From Candidatus Aminicenantota bacterium (GTDB lineage: Bacteria; Acidobacteriota; Aminicenantia; Aminicenantales; Aminicenantaceae): a DNA stretch of 42,680 bases. Location: the NCBI GenBank assembly GCA_011049545.1, contig DRHQ01000036.1, forward strand, positions 1-42,680, given 5' to 3'. Position 1 is the first letter of the stretch. Each line of letters starts with the position of its first letter. The position numbers were made by a program, and so were the translations under genes. Shown here piece after piece: positions 7,969-16,732 of the stretch. The notes below the pieces were generated by a model. It saw only the letters and a list, made by a program, of their open reading frames with translations, searched no databases and had not been told where the DNA came from.

Positions 7969-8379
7969 TTGAACAAAGAAATAACATCCAAAGAAACTAC
8001 AGTTAAAAACCTGAGAAAGAAACTCAGCTCAAGGAATGAAATAATCTTTAGCTATATCCACGGATCCTTTCTTGATAATTATCCTTTCCACGATATAGAC
8101 ATAGCAGTCTATGTTGACCAAGAAAAAATAATATCTCAAAAGGCATTTGATTACTCTTTTCAACTGTCTCTTGATCTCTCAAAAGAAACGGGTTTTGAAA
8201 TAGATATTCAAATAATGAACTATGGGCCTTTAGGATTCCGACACAGCATTTTGAAAAATGGAAAATTATTATTCAGTAAAAATGAGAAGCTAAGACTAGA
8301 TCTTATCGAAAATACCTCATTAGAATATATCGATTTTTATGAATTATCCTTACAGTATATGCACGATGTTGTCTCCTAA
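7969..8379 (+). CDS. mntA: MntA-like minimal nucleotidyltransferase (antitoxin of a HEPN/MNT pair)
   Basis: 136 residues from a TTG start at 7969. The nucleotidyltransferase signature is clear: G32-S33 in YIHGSFLDN followed by D42-x-D44 in FHDIDIAVYVD, with a further acidic position in GFEIDIQIM. MntA proteins neutralise HepT ribonuclease-like toxins by transferring AMP to a tyrosine near the HEPN active site. The HEPN gene follows directly, overlapping this gene's 3' end depending on its start. The pair is flanked by inverted repeats. Antitoxin function is inferred from domain and gene order. Confidence 0.82.
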   Translation: MNKEITSKETTVKNLRKKLSSRNEIIFSYIHGSFLDNYPFHDIDIAVYVDQEKIISQKAFDYSFQLSLDLSKETGFEIDIQIMNYGPLGFRHSILKNGKLLFSKNEKLRLDLIENTSLEYIDFYELSLQYMHDVVS

Positions 8380-8806
8380 GAAACAAATGGCTATCGATAT
8401 CGAAAAAATAAAACAAAGAATAACTGAGATAAAAGAGAATATTGAAAAGATAAAAAAATATTCATCCCTACCGAAAAAGGAGTTCTGGGAGGATGAAAGA
8501 AACATCCTCTCCATTAAGCATCTTCTCTTGGAATCGATTGAAGCTTGTGGAAATATATGTGTTCATATTTCAGCAAAAAAATTATTCAAGGCTCCCTCAA
8601 GTTTTACAGAATGTTTTGAAAACCTTTATAAATCTAAGGTTATAGATGAGGATTTATCCAATAAACTCATAAAGATGGCCCGCTTCAGAAATATTTTAGT
8701 CCATCGCTACTGGCACATAGATGACAAAAAAATCCTTGATTATGCAAAAAACAACCATGGAGATTTTAATCACTTCTTAAAAGCCATCATCAAATTCACC
8801 TTATGA
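8366..8806 (+). CDS. hepT: HepT-like HEPN-domain toxin
   Basis: About 146 residues from ATG at 8366. The frame is also open to an ATG at 8339, and another ATG lies at 8387; I prefer 8366, which overlaps MntA by 14 bases. The HEPN catalytic motif R-N-x3-H is seen in ARFRNILVHRYWHID near the C-terminus, with the adjacent tyrosine that MntA AMPylates in characterised systems. The N-terminal helices (IEKIKQRITEIKENIEKIKKY) fit the all-alpha HEPN/DUF86 fold. Toxins of this family cleave RNA (tRNA 3' ends in studied cases). It forms a two-gene operon with the nucleotidyltransferase. Confidence 0.82.
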   Translation: MLSPKKQMAIDIEKIKQRITEIKENIEKIKKYSSLPKKEFWEDERNILSIKHLLLESIEACGNICVHISAKKLFKAPSSFTECFENLYKSKVIDEDLSNKLIKMARFRNILVHRYWHIDDKKILDYAKNNHGDFNHFLKAIIKFTL

Positions 8807-9244
8807 AAAACGGTGGCAGCTCCCCTATTTTTTCCGTTTAATCTCCATTTATCTAATTGCCTAGCTATCAATTAAAATTTCTTAGGAATAAGAGACGAAA
8901 TAATTATTTGACAATTCTCATTTATAAATTGGCTTAAAAAGGTTTTTTTAGAAGCAAAGAACTAATTCTTTTCTGAAATAGAATTTGGGGATGAAATGTC
9001 AAATGTTGAGATGCGACCCTTATCAACACTGTCAATTTTAGTTGACATAAGACTTTTTCCTGTGATAAAAAGTAATTTGGTCAGTAGGGTATTAAAGATA
9101 TCCATCTTCTGGAAGCAGATACCATGGAAGAGGGATAAGAATTGAGTGTCAGCAAAAAAGCATACTGCAATACATTAACTGTTTCTGACTATCTCAGATA
9201 CGCGCAGCTCTCTAATTGAAGCGGTTGCCCGTTTATGAGCCACA
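8807..9244. other. Intergenic stretch with the right arm of the TA-flanking repeat
   Basis: No gene is supported. The segment 8989-9035 holds the right inverted-repeat arm. A TTGACA occurs at ~8909, but I see no acceptable -10 at proper distance. Around 9190-9230 the sequence could encode fragments resembling kinase sensor linkers, too short to call. Confidence 0.5.
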
Positions 9245-9345
9245 AAGGATGAAAGGAAGCAGACAACAAAAAATCAACTAATAAATGAATTGGCATAAAT
9301 GCATAAAGCGATTAAAGAATTGGAATCAGCAGAAACCCAACGTAT
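9245..9345 (+). pseudogene. Relic of a histidine-kinase N-terminal leader with an in-frame stop
   Basis: One frame reads KDERKQTTKNQLINELA, then TAA at 9296-9298, then MHKAIKELESAETQ. Without the stop this is the charged coiled-coil leader (K-D-E-x-K-T-x-x-Q-L-I-N-E-L-A-x-M-x-x-x-I-x-E-L-E) that opens many PAS-type kinases. Related leaders begin the kinases at 18177 and 22488 and the broken one at 32781 in this window. The ORF 9299-9520 that continues from here is probably not a real gene. Confidence 0.45.
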
Positions 9346-9531
9346 ATTTTGCACTAGCCAAGGGGACAATAAAAAACAAACAACCAAACAAGCAGAAGAA
9401 AAACTGCATGCTTGTCTGGCAAAAAAGAGAATATATTTGACAGTTATGAAAAAGCGCTCTTCTCGCCAGAAGAGGGAAAAATTATTCGGCATGAAAACAT
9501 TGGCTTTTATTGAAAATTAGGGATAATTAAA

Positions 9532-10776
9532 ATTAGATTAAATTTAAGAAAAACGGGAATCGATATATTAAGCGATATCCCCTGGGGTACACACTTCTGC
9601 CAATTTTACCACACCAAAGAAGATTTAATTGATATTCTGGTACCTTATTTTAAAACAGGATTAGAGAATAATGAATTCTGCATGTGGATCACCTCAGAGC
9701 CTCTTTCCGAAAAAGAAGCTAAAAAAGCATTGAGAGAAGCTCTTCCTGATATTGATCGATATTTAAAAAAAAGGCAAATAGAGATCGTTCCCCATGAGGA
9801 ATGGTATCTGAAAGAGGGAACTTTCAACATCCAAAGAGTTCTTAATACCTGGATTGATAAGTACAATCAAGCCTTGGCCCAGGGTTATGATGGCCTAAGG
9901 TTGACAGTTAATTTAGCTTGGCTTGAGGAGAGAGATTGGAGAAATTTCATTGAATATGAAGAAAAGGTAAATAATGTTATCGACAAATACAAAATAATGG
10001 CCATTTGCACCTATTCTCTCGATAAATGTGGAGCCTCCGAAGTCATAGATGTGGTCAGCACTCATCAATTTGCGCTTAGGAAGCGGGAAGCCAATTGGGA
10101 ACTTATGCTGAAATCTAAACCAAAAGAGGGAAAGGAAACCCGCGCCGTTGAAACAACAGAAAAGAAGAAACTAGGCAATAATAGGGAACTGATGACAATC
10201 AGTCGAATGAAATACAACTTAATGAGAGAATTAGGAAAGAAAATACTTGATATACGACTTACCAGGAAGGTGTCCTTAAGAGATTTAGAAAAACATACGG
10301 GCCTATCCAGAAGTTTTCTTTCTCAAGTGGAACATGGAAAAACCAGTCCTTCTATTTCTTCATTAGAAAAAATAGCTGGGGCCTTAAATACACCCTTGGG
10401 CCATTTCTTTGAAGGTGAATTTCCGAAAAGAATCTCAATTATAAAAAAGAAGAAAGAGAAGAAATTTGTAGCTGAAAACTCAAAGGCATTTTATGAAATA
10501 CTTGTCCCAAATATATTTAGTCCTACTATATCCCCAGTTCTTTTTACTTTAAAGCTCGGAGGGAAACTTAGCAAATCACAACTTGAAGCCTTTAAGGAAG
10601 AAAGATTTATATATGTTTTAAAGGGCAAAATAGAACTCGCTTGTTTAAAAGGAAATTTTATTTTAGAAGAAGGAGACAGTGTTTATTGTAAATGCGATGC
10701 CTCCTGTCGCAAGATGTCGAACGTTGGTAATAAAGAAGCTACTGTCCTGTGGGTAATGCGGACTCCATCAACATAA
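9532..10776 (+). CDS. MEDS-XRE HTH-cupin transcriptional regulator, 5' end unresolved
   Basis: The first ATG is 9682, but clear MEDS-domain coding extends upstream in the same frame from about 9553 (TGIDILSDIPWGTHFCQFYH, then DLIDILVPYF). Upstream of 9682 only TTA, ATT and ATA codons occur back to a TGA at 9511, so the start is non-canonical (for example ATT at 9532 after AGGGA) or a small indel has removed it. The MEDS domain runs to roughly residue 140 counted from 9682. A polar linker is followed by an XRE-type helix-turn-helix (~175-235, with SLRDLEKHTGLSRSFLSQVE), then a cupin (~270-360). MEDS is a sensory domain known from methanogen/methylotroph DcmR-like regulators. The protein is probably a ligand-responsive DNA-binding regulator. 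Confidence 0.8.
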   Translation: MRLNLRKTGIDILSDIPWGTHFCQFYHTKEDLIDILVPYFKTGLENNEFCMWITSEPLSEKEAKKALREALPDIDRYLKKRQIEIVPHEEWYLKEGTFNIQRVLNTWIDKYNQALAQGYDGLRLTVNLAWLEERDWRNFIEYEEKVNNVIDKYKIMAICTYSLDKCGASEVIDVVSTHQFALRKREANWELMLKSKPKEGKETRAVETTEKKKLGNNRELMTISRMKYNLMRELGKKILDIRLTRKVSLRDLEKHTGLSRSFLSQVEHGKTSPSISSLEKIAGALNTPLGHFFEGEFPKRISIIKKKKEKKFVAENSKAFYEILVPNIFSPTISPVLFTLKLGGKLSKSQLEAFKEERFIYVLKGKIELACLKGNFILEEGDSVYCKCDASCRKMSNVGNKEATVLWVMRTPST

Positions 10777-10821
10777 GCATGGAATACTAGATTGAGAAGA
10801 GTAACTACGGAGATGATTCTG

Positions 10822-10932
10822 ATGATAAAAGTAACACGGGGAAAGAATACAGATATTTGGAGAAAATGTGAGAGGACAAATAGACATGAAACAGGAGTAG
10901 AATTTATCGAGATTGACGATATAGAGATGTGA
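10822..10932 (+). pseudogene. Relic of a PilZ-domain C-terminus
   Basis: The short frame MIKVTRGKNTDIWRKCERTN ends with RHETGVEFIEIDDIEM and a TGA. It matches the last strand of PilZ domains and resembles YQVGIEFIEI in the intact PilZ protein starting 150 bases downstream. The N-terminal half with the RxxxR motif is absent. The remainder of the 309-base gap (10777-11085) is AT-rich with no other gene. Confidence 0.4.
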
Positions 10933-11085
10933 TAACTGAAACCTAAATAAATTTTTTTGAGATATTGGTTAATTATAGATAAATATTAATAAGACATACT
11001 TAACCATATGATATTTAAGCAGAGAATATTTTTTAGAAAAAAAGTAGGACTTTAGTTAAATATTCTTTGTCTTGAGGAGATAAAA

Positions 11086-11475
11086 ATGGCTATCAAATAT
11101 GCAGGCCAAGAGAAAAGGAAATTCCCGCGAATAGAAAACCCATTTTTTATCTCATATCGATTAGAAGATGATAATAGCTTTGGAATCTCCAAAGCAATTG
11201 GCGAAAATATAAGCGGAGGAGGGCTGATGTTTGAAAAGGAAAATTCTTTTCATTCAGGCTCTATATTATATCTTGAAATATATCTCCAATCAGATCCAAC
11301 CGAAGATACAATATATTCAACTCCAACTAAAGCAAAGGTTGTTTGGGTAAATAGGAAGGAAAATGTAAGCAAGGAGCCAGGAAGTAATAAATATCAAGTA
11401 GGCATAGAATTCATCGAAATAAAAACTGAAGATAGAGAGAGAATTATCGAATATGCAGAAAGAGCAAAAAGATAA
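11086..11475 (+). CDS. PilZ-domain protein (probable c-di-GMP receptor)
   Basis: 129 residues, essentially one PilZ domain. The two ligand motifs are present: RKFPR (R-x3-R, residues ~12-16) and NISGGG (N-x-S-x2-G, ~47-52). The domain closes with VGIEFIEI. A strong GAGGAG ribosome site lies 7-8 bases before the ATG. PilZ proteins bind cyclic di-GMP and modulate motility, polysaccharide or pili. No GGDEF or EAL gene is in the window. The gene ends 61 bases before the HAMP kinase and may be the first gene of that operon. A remnant of a second PilZ gene lies just upstream, suggesting a past duplication. Confidence 0.88.
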   Translation: MAIKYAGQEKRKFPRIENPFFISYRLEDDNSFGISKAIGENISGGGLMFEKENSFHSGSILYLEIYLQSDPTEDTIYSTPTKAKVVWVNRKENVSKEPGSNKYQVGIEFIEIKTEDRERIIEYAERAKR

Positions 11476-11536
11476 AATGCCCCCACTTTCAAGAATGAAA
11501 ATAAAAAACTGCATACTTGGCAGGTGAGAAGAAAAA

Positions 11537-13210
11537 ATGAATTTTAGAATAAGAGAAAAGCTGTTAAGCGGGTTTATAATTATACTTGTACTTTTTACCG
11601 GTACTATAATATTTGCTATCCAAAGCATCCGTTCTCTGTATGATAATGTTCAAAAGACGCATAATCATCCTCTGGCGGTAACCCGCGCTTCCCAAGAAAT
11701 TGAGGTCATGGTCACTTCCATGCATCGCTCTATGAAAGATGTCTCACTTTCTTATGATAAAGCAGAAAGAGACAGATACATAGCTTTAGTAAGCGACTAC
11801 GAAAAAGAAGCGCTGCTACAGTTTGATATTGTTCAAAAGCAGATCCTCGGCGATGAAGGCCAGGCGCTGGCATTAAATGCCCGCCAGATTTTTATAAAGT
11901 GGAAACCTATCCGCCAGAGGGTCATTGCTCTAGTGGAAACCGGAAAGTACACGCAAGCTCAGGAGATAACAAGGACTGAGGGTGCTGATTATGTTGAATT
12001 CATCATGACCGAACTGCATAAGTTGCCAGAATATGCTGCCGACAAGGCTTTGCGCTTCAATGAAGAATCTGCTGATATTGCTATCCGCGCCAGGACCGTT
12101 ACTATATCAGCGCTTATCTTAAGTTGTTTCCTCGGAATTTCCGCTGCATTGTTTTTATCATTATCTATCACCAGGCGCTTGTCAACAATAAGCAGGGCGG
12201 CGACAAAAATGGCAGGAGGAAATTTAAAACAGGCCCTTGAGGTCAAGGGCAGAGATGAATTGAGCCAGATGGCCAAAAATTTTAACTCCATGGCCGGCCA
12301 GCTTTCTGCCTCGCATGAAATGCTTGAGGAGAAAATTAAGGAACGAACGATAGAGCTAGAAAAAACCAACAGACAGCTTCTAAGACTACAGCGCAATTTA
12401 GAGAAAAAAGTCTCAGCCAGGACTAAAGAATTAAAAGAAAAAGTCCAGAAACTAAATAAAAGCCAAAAGGCCATGCTCCTTATGGTTGAGGACTTGAATA
12501 AAACCTCTAGGGAACTGAAAGGTGCCCAGGAGGAGTTAGTGCGCAAGGAGAAACTCTCTATCCTCGGTCAACTGGCTGGCGGAGTAGGTCATGAGCTGCG
12601 CAATCCGCTGGGAGTGATCTCCAACGCTGTCTACTACCTCAAAACCCTCTTACCAGATGCGAGTAAGACCACCAGAGAATACCTGGAGATGATCTCCTCA
12701 GAGGTCCTCAATTCAGAGAAGATAATATCAGACCTTCTAGACTTATCGCGCACCAACCCATCAGCGAAAGAAGTGACAGCAGTATCCGAGTTGGTAACAC
12801 AGGTTTTAGACAGGCGCGCTCCACCCGAGAAGATAAAAGTGACCACCGAGATGGCCCCCAAACTGCCCTCTGTGTTCGTAGACGGCAGTCAGTTGGGGCA
12901 AGTGATCGATAATCTGGTTTTAAACGCCTACCAGGCTATGTCCGATGAGGGTAAACTAACCATTAAAGCCAAAGCCGTTAAGGATAAGGTCTATATTTCA
13001 ATAACTGACACCGGCTGCGGTATACCCAAGGAGAACATGAAGAAGCTTTTTGAACCATTGTTCACTGCAAAGGCACGGGGCATCGGTCTTGGTCTATCGG
13101 TCTCTAAGAACCTTGCGGAAGCCAATGGAGGAAAAATAGAGGTGAAGAGCGAGGAAGGCAAGGGCAGCACATTCACTGTCATCCTGCCGACAAAGGAGGT
13201 TAAGGGATGA
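11537..13210 (+). CDS. Membrane sensor histidine kinase with HAMP domain
   Basis: 557 residues. TM1 spans ~10-30 (GFIIILVLFTGTIIFAI), an extracytoplasmic helical bundle spans ~35-188, TM2 spans ~190-212, HAMP ~212-265, and a long coiled coil ~265-340. HisKA follows with the H-box LAGGVGHELRNPLG (H352), then HATPase with DNLVLNAYQAM (N-box), DTGCGIPKEN (G1) and GIGLGLS (G2). The periplasmic part resembles four-helix-bundle chemoreceptor sensors. Its stop overlaps the start of the tandem-receiver gene (ATGA at 13207), so kinase and receiver are probably co-translated. It likely donates phosphate to the tandem receiver and possibly to the next hybrid kinase. Signal unknown. Confidence 0.92.
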   Translation: MNFRIREKLLSGFIIILVLFTGTIIFAIQSIRSLYDNVQKTHNHPLAVTRASQEIEVMVTSMHRSMKDVSLSYDKAERDRYIALVSDYEKEALLQFDIVQKQILGDEGQALALNARQIFIKWKPIRQRVIALVETGKYTQAQEITRTEGADYVEFIMTELHKLPEYAADKALRFNEESADIAIRARTVTISALILSCFLGISAALFLSLSITRRLSTISRAATKMAGGNLKQALEVKGRDELSQMAKNFNSMAGQLSASHEMLEEKIKERTIELEKTNRQLLRLQRNLEKKVSARTKELKEKVQKLNKSQKAMLLMVEDLNKTSRELKGAQEELVRKEKLSILGQLAGGVGHELRNPLGVISNAVYYLKTLLPDASKTTREYLEMISSEVLNSEKIISDLLDLSRTNPSAKEVTAVSELVTQVLDRRAPPEKIKVTTEMAPKLPSVFVDGSQLGQVIDNLVLNAYQAMSDEGKLTIKAKAVKDKVYISITDTGCGIPKENMKKLFEPLFTAKARGIGLGLSVSKNLAEANGGKIEVKSEEGKGSTFTVILPTKEVKG

Positions 13211-13974
13211 GCAAAAAAATTCGCATCCTGGTTGTGGACGACGACCGCCGGATGGTCAAGACCCTGGTGGATATATTAAATGTTAAGGGCTGCAAGGCCG
13301 AGGGAGCTAACTCCGGTTATGAAGCCCAGGAAAAGCTAGCAGAGAGAAACTTTGACTGTGTCCTTGCTGACCTTAAGATGCCGCAGATGAATGGCGTCGA
13401 GCTGCATAGGGCCATTAAGGCCACTCAGCCTAACCTGCCGGTCGTGCTGATGACTGCTTATTTCACTGATCAGCTGGTCGAGGAGGGATTGGAAGATGGG
13501 GCCATAGCCTCCCTCACCAAGCCCTTGGACATCAACCTTTTGCTCAGTTTTTTCTCTTTTCTGCGAAAGGAACGATCCATGGTCATAGTGGACGATGATC
13601 AAAAGTTCTGCAGGACGCTGGGAGATATATTAAAGGCCCGAGGCTTCAAGGTGATTCAAGTCACAGATCCTCATGACGTAATGGGAAAAATGAAACCAGA
13701 TGGACAGGTAGTGCTGCTGGACATGAAATTGAACAAGATCAGCGGGCTGGAGGTTCTCAAGCAGCTTAGGAAGCAGCATCCTCCCCTGCCGGTTATCCTG
13801 GTGACCGGTTACAGGGCAGAGATGGAGCAAGCAATAGAGGCTGCATTGAAGATCAATGCTTACACTTGCCTGTACAAGCCCTTCAAGATAGAAAAACTTC
13901 TCCAGGTATTGACTGAAATCCATCACCGGGAGCTGGGCCGGGTTCTGGGCCGGCCTGTTAGGATGGGGGGGTGA
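13207..13974 (+). CDS. Tandem two-receiver response regulator without output domain
   Basis: 255 residues made of two receiver domains. The first (1-120) has the acidic pocket VVDDD and phospho-acceptor D55 in VLADLKMPQMNG. The second (~122-245) has VIVDDD and D172 in LLDMKLNKISG, and both have the conserved Lys near their ends (LTKP, LYKP). There is no DNA-binding or enzymatic output, so it likely acts as a phosphate relay or sink. It sits between a HAMP kinase (overlap of four bases) and a REC-containing kinase that begins eight bases after its stop. That order suggests a multistep relay within one operon. Confidence 0.9.
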   Translation: MSKKIRILVVDDDRRMVKTLVDILNVKGCKAEGANSGYEAQEKLAERNFDCVLADLKMPQMNGVELHRAIKATQPNLPVVLMTAYFTDQLVEEGLEDGAIASLTKPLDINLLLSFFSFLRKERSMVIVDDDQKFCRTLGDILKARGFKVIQVTDPHDVMGKMKPDGQVVLLDMKLNKISGLEVLKQLRKQHPPLPVILVTGYRAEMEQAIEAALKINAYTCLYKPFKIEKLLQVLTEIHHRELGRVLGRPVRMGG

Positions 13975-13981
13975 TTGTGCC

Positions 13982-16732
13982 ATGGGAGCGAAAAGGAAAA
14001 TTCTGATCGTAGATGACGATCCTATACTCAGGAAGACCCTTTTCGACATCCTCAAGGACAAGGATTATGCGCCTCTAACCGCTTCTACAGGAAAGGAAGC
14101 ACTGAACAAGATCAAGAAAGAGACGCCTGCTGTAGCCCTTATCGACCTCAGGCTGGAGGATATATCTGGCCTGAAGGTGATGGAAGGGATCAGAGAGCGC
14201 TGCCCTGATACTCAATGCATCGTGCTCACCGGGTACGCCTCGACGTCATCGGCCATCGAAGCAGTCAACCTGGGGGCCTATAGCTATTTGCAGAAGCCAT
14301 ATGATATGGAACAATTGCTGCTGACCATCCGCAGAGCTATAGAGAAGCTGGAGGCGGAGGAGGCGCTGCGTGCTAGCGAGGGGAAATACCGTTTCTTGTT
14401 CAATAATATGCTTGAAGGCTTTGCTTATTGCAAAATTATTGTTGATAAGAACAATAAGCCTGTGGATTTTGAATACATCGAGGTTAACGATGCTTTTGAA
14501 GCGTTAACAGGTTTAAAAAAAGAACACGTTACAGGGAAAAGAGCTACGAAGGCAATACCAGGTATCAAAAAAGCACATCCTGAATTATTCAAAATATACG
14601 GCAAAGTTGCCTTGACTGGAAAGGCAACTAATTTTGAAATATACTTTGAGCCTTTAAAAATATGGCTTTCTATTTCTGTCTATTGTCCCAAAAGAGGATA
14701 TTTTGTCGCTGTCTTTGATAATATCACCGAGCGCAAGAGGGTTGAAAAGGAAGCACAAAGGCGGGTGGATCAGAACGCTTTGATCTATAAAGTAGGTCAG
14801 CGTGTGAGTAGTGAGTTGGAATTGGAGGCAGTGTTGTCTGAAATCGTGTTTGCTGTGCGTGATGCCTTTGATTACCATAATGTAATGCTGGATATGGTTG
14901 ATGAGGAGGCTGGGCACATGGTTGTGGAGTCTATCGCAGGTGCCTATGTAGATTTTTTTCCAAAGGACAAACTCATGATACCCATCGGGGAAGGGATGAC
15001 AGGGTATGCGGCAGCGACAGGCAAAACTCAGGTAAGCGGTGATGTCAGTCAAGATCCTCATTACATATGCGATGTGGAAGAAACAAAATCGGAGCTCGCG
15101 GTACCTATTAAAAGAGGTAAGAAGGTTCTTGGAGTGCTTGACATACAGAGTGACAAACTCGAGGCTTTTGATGAGATCGACATAAATACTATCGAGACAC
15201 TAAGTACTCAAATTGCCATAGCCATCGAGAACGCCCGCCTGTATAAACAGGCGCAACAAGAAATTACCGAGCGCAAGAAGGCGGAAGAAGAGCTAGAAGA
15301 CATCTTTAACCTCTCTCCCGATATGGTTGCTGTTTGCACTACCGAAGGCAAATTCCTGAAAGTTAATCCCTCTTGGGAAAAAGTTCTGGGTTATACAACA
15401 AAAATGGTTCTTGATCTGGGCTGGGCTAAACTCGTTCATCCGGATGATGTTGAACGAACAAACAAAGAAGTTGAAAAACAGTTAAAAGGAAGTTCTGTAG
15501 CAAATTTTGCCAATAGATTTAAATGTAAAGATGGTTCTTATAAATCACTTGAGTGGCAGGCAACATATGCCAAAGAAGGAATTGTTCATGCCACGGCCAG
15601 AGACATCACCGAGCGCAAGGAGGCGGAGGAGGCGCTTAGGAAGAGTGAGAATCGTCTTAAGGGTCTTTTCGAAACTATGGCTGAAGGCGTAGTCTTAATT
15701 GATGCAGATGGTCAAATCGTCCAAGCTAATCCCGCAGCAACACGTATCGCTGGGCTTAGACGCTCTGAAATCGAAGGCGGTGCTTATGATAGCCCAGAGT
15801 GGAATCTTCTCCGACCTGATGGAACAAAGATGCCGCAAAAGGAAATGGCAGGTCCGCGTACGATGAAGGAAAAGCGACCTATAAAGGATCTGGTAATGGG
15901 TGTTGAAAAGCCAGATGGCAACATTTCCTGGATAAATATTAACACTTCGCTACTTAAAAAAGAGAACGACCAGATTGATTGTATCATTCTTACCTTTGCC
16001 GATATGACTAAGCGCAAGAAGGCGGAGGAAGAAATAAGGAGTTCCCGAGAACAGTTACGTAACCTTGCTGCGCATTTACAATCCGCAAGAGAAGAAGAAA
16101 GGAAGCTAATAGCCCGTGAGATCCATGACGAGCTGGGGCAGACACTGACCGCTTTGAAAATGGACCTATTCTGGTTAGCCAAAAGAATGCCTAAAGATCA
16201 AAGACCATTCCATGAGAAGACAAAATCAATGTCAAAACTCATCGATAAAACTATCCAAAGAATAAAAAAAATTTCCGCGGCATTGAGACCGGGCTTGTTG
16301 GATTATTTAGGTCTTCCAGCAGCAATTGAATGGGAAGGGGAAGAATTTCAAAATCGGACAGGAATTAAATGTGAAATGAACATAGATTCTGAAGATATCA
16401 TTATGGAACAAGATCATTCTACGGCAATATTCCGTATCTTTCAGGAGACTCTAACGAATGCTGTCAGGCATTCAAATGCGACTAGAGTTAAAGTCAGCTT
16501 GAAAGAAAAAGCTGGCAAGTTAGAGCTCCGAGTGAGAGATAACGGGAAAGGAATTACAGAGAAGCAGGTCTCTGATCCTAAATCTTTCGGCCTAATCGGA
16601 ATGCGGGAACGTGCTTTATTTTTAGGAGGCAAGGTCAAAATCAGGGGAGTTCAAGATAAAGGAACCACAATAATAGCTACTATCCCCATTCCCAAAAAGG
16701 AAAAACCCGATGATAAAAATACTCATCGCTGA
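13982..16732 (+). CDS. Multi-sensor histidine kinase REC-PAS-GAF-PAS-PAS-HisKA_3-HATPase
   Basis: 916 residues, no membrane helix. Receiver 1-120 has acceptor D55 (ALIDLRLEDISG). PAS ~130-250 is followed by GAF ~265-425, PAS ~430-545 and PAS ~555-680. The HisKA_3 dimerisation domain has REIHDELGQTLTAL with H715, and the NarX/DegS-type HATPase spans ~810-905 (ETLTNAVRHSNA, DNGKGI, FGLIGMRERA). HisKA_3 kinases pair with LuxR-type regulators, and one begins before this gene ends (16710). The N-terminal receiver makes it a likely acceptor of phosphate from the upstream kinase. The GAF cassette is very similar to that in the giant kinase at 38663, pointing to recent cassette exchange. Confidence 0.92.
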   Translation: MGAKRKILIVDDDPILRKTLFDILKDKDYAPLTASTGKEALNKIKKETPAVALIDLRLEDISGLKVMEGIRERCPDTQCIVLTGYASTSSAIEAVNLGAYSYLQKPYDMEQLLLTIRRAIEKLEAEEALRASEGKYRFLFNNMLEGFAYCKIIVDKNNKPVDFEYIEVNDAFEALTGLKKEHVTGKRATKAIPGIKKAHPELFKIYGKVALTGKATNFEIYFEPLKIWLSISVYCPKRGYFVAVFDNITERKRVEKEAQRRVDQNALIYKVGQRVSSELELEAVLSEIVFAVRDAFDYHNVMLDMVDEEAGHMVVESIAGAYVDFFPKDKLMIPIGEGMTGYAAATGKTQVSGDVSQDPHYICDVEETKSELAVPIKRGKKVLGVLDIQSDKLEAFDEIDINTIETLSTQIAIAIENARLYKQAQQEITERKKAEEELEDIFNLSPDMVAVCTTEGKFLKVNPSWEKVLGYTTKMVLDLGWAKLVHPDDVERTNKEVEKQLKGSSVANFANRFKCKDGSYKSLEWQATYAKEGIVHATARDITERKEAEEALRKSENRLKGLFETMAEGVVLIDADGQIVQANPAATRIAGLRRSEIEGGAYDSPEWNLLRPDGTKMPQKEMAGPRTMKEKRPIKDLVMGVEKPDGNISWININTSLLKKENDQIDCIILTFADMTKRKKAEEEIRSSREQLRNLAAHLQSAREEERKLIAREIHDELGQTLTALKMDLFWLAKRMPKDQRPFHEKTKSMSKLIDKTIQRIKKISAALRPGLLDYLGLPAAIEWEGEEFQNRTGIKCEMNIDSEDIIMEQDHSTAIFRIFQETLTNAVRHSNATRVKVSLKEKAGKLELRVRDNGKGITEKQVSDPKSFGLIGMRERALFLGGKVKIRGVQDKGTTIIATIPIPKKEKPDDKNTHR

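Larger units (their letters stand above)
7884..9035. repeat. Imperfect inverted repeats bracketing the HepT/MntA module
   Basis: The left arm (about 7884-7915) begins AAGGGGTCGTATCTCACACT and continues with TTTTGACTTCTC. The right arm (about 8989-9025) in reverse complement reads TAAGGGTCGCATCTCAACAT and continues TTTGACATTTC. The first 16 bases match at 13 positions and similarity extends with small gaps. The arms enclose only the nucleotidyltransferase and HEPN genes. This looks like a module framed by element ends; no transposase is present. Confidence 0.5.

Noticed and set aside
9299-9520. 73-codon open frame as an intact gene
   Set aside because: Its first codons are the continuation of a kinase leader interrupted by TAA, and the rest lacks family features. 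Treated as part of a relic region.
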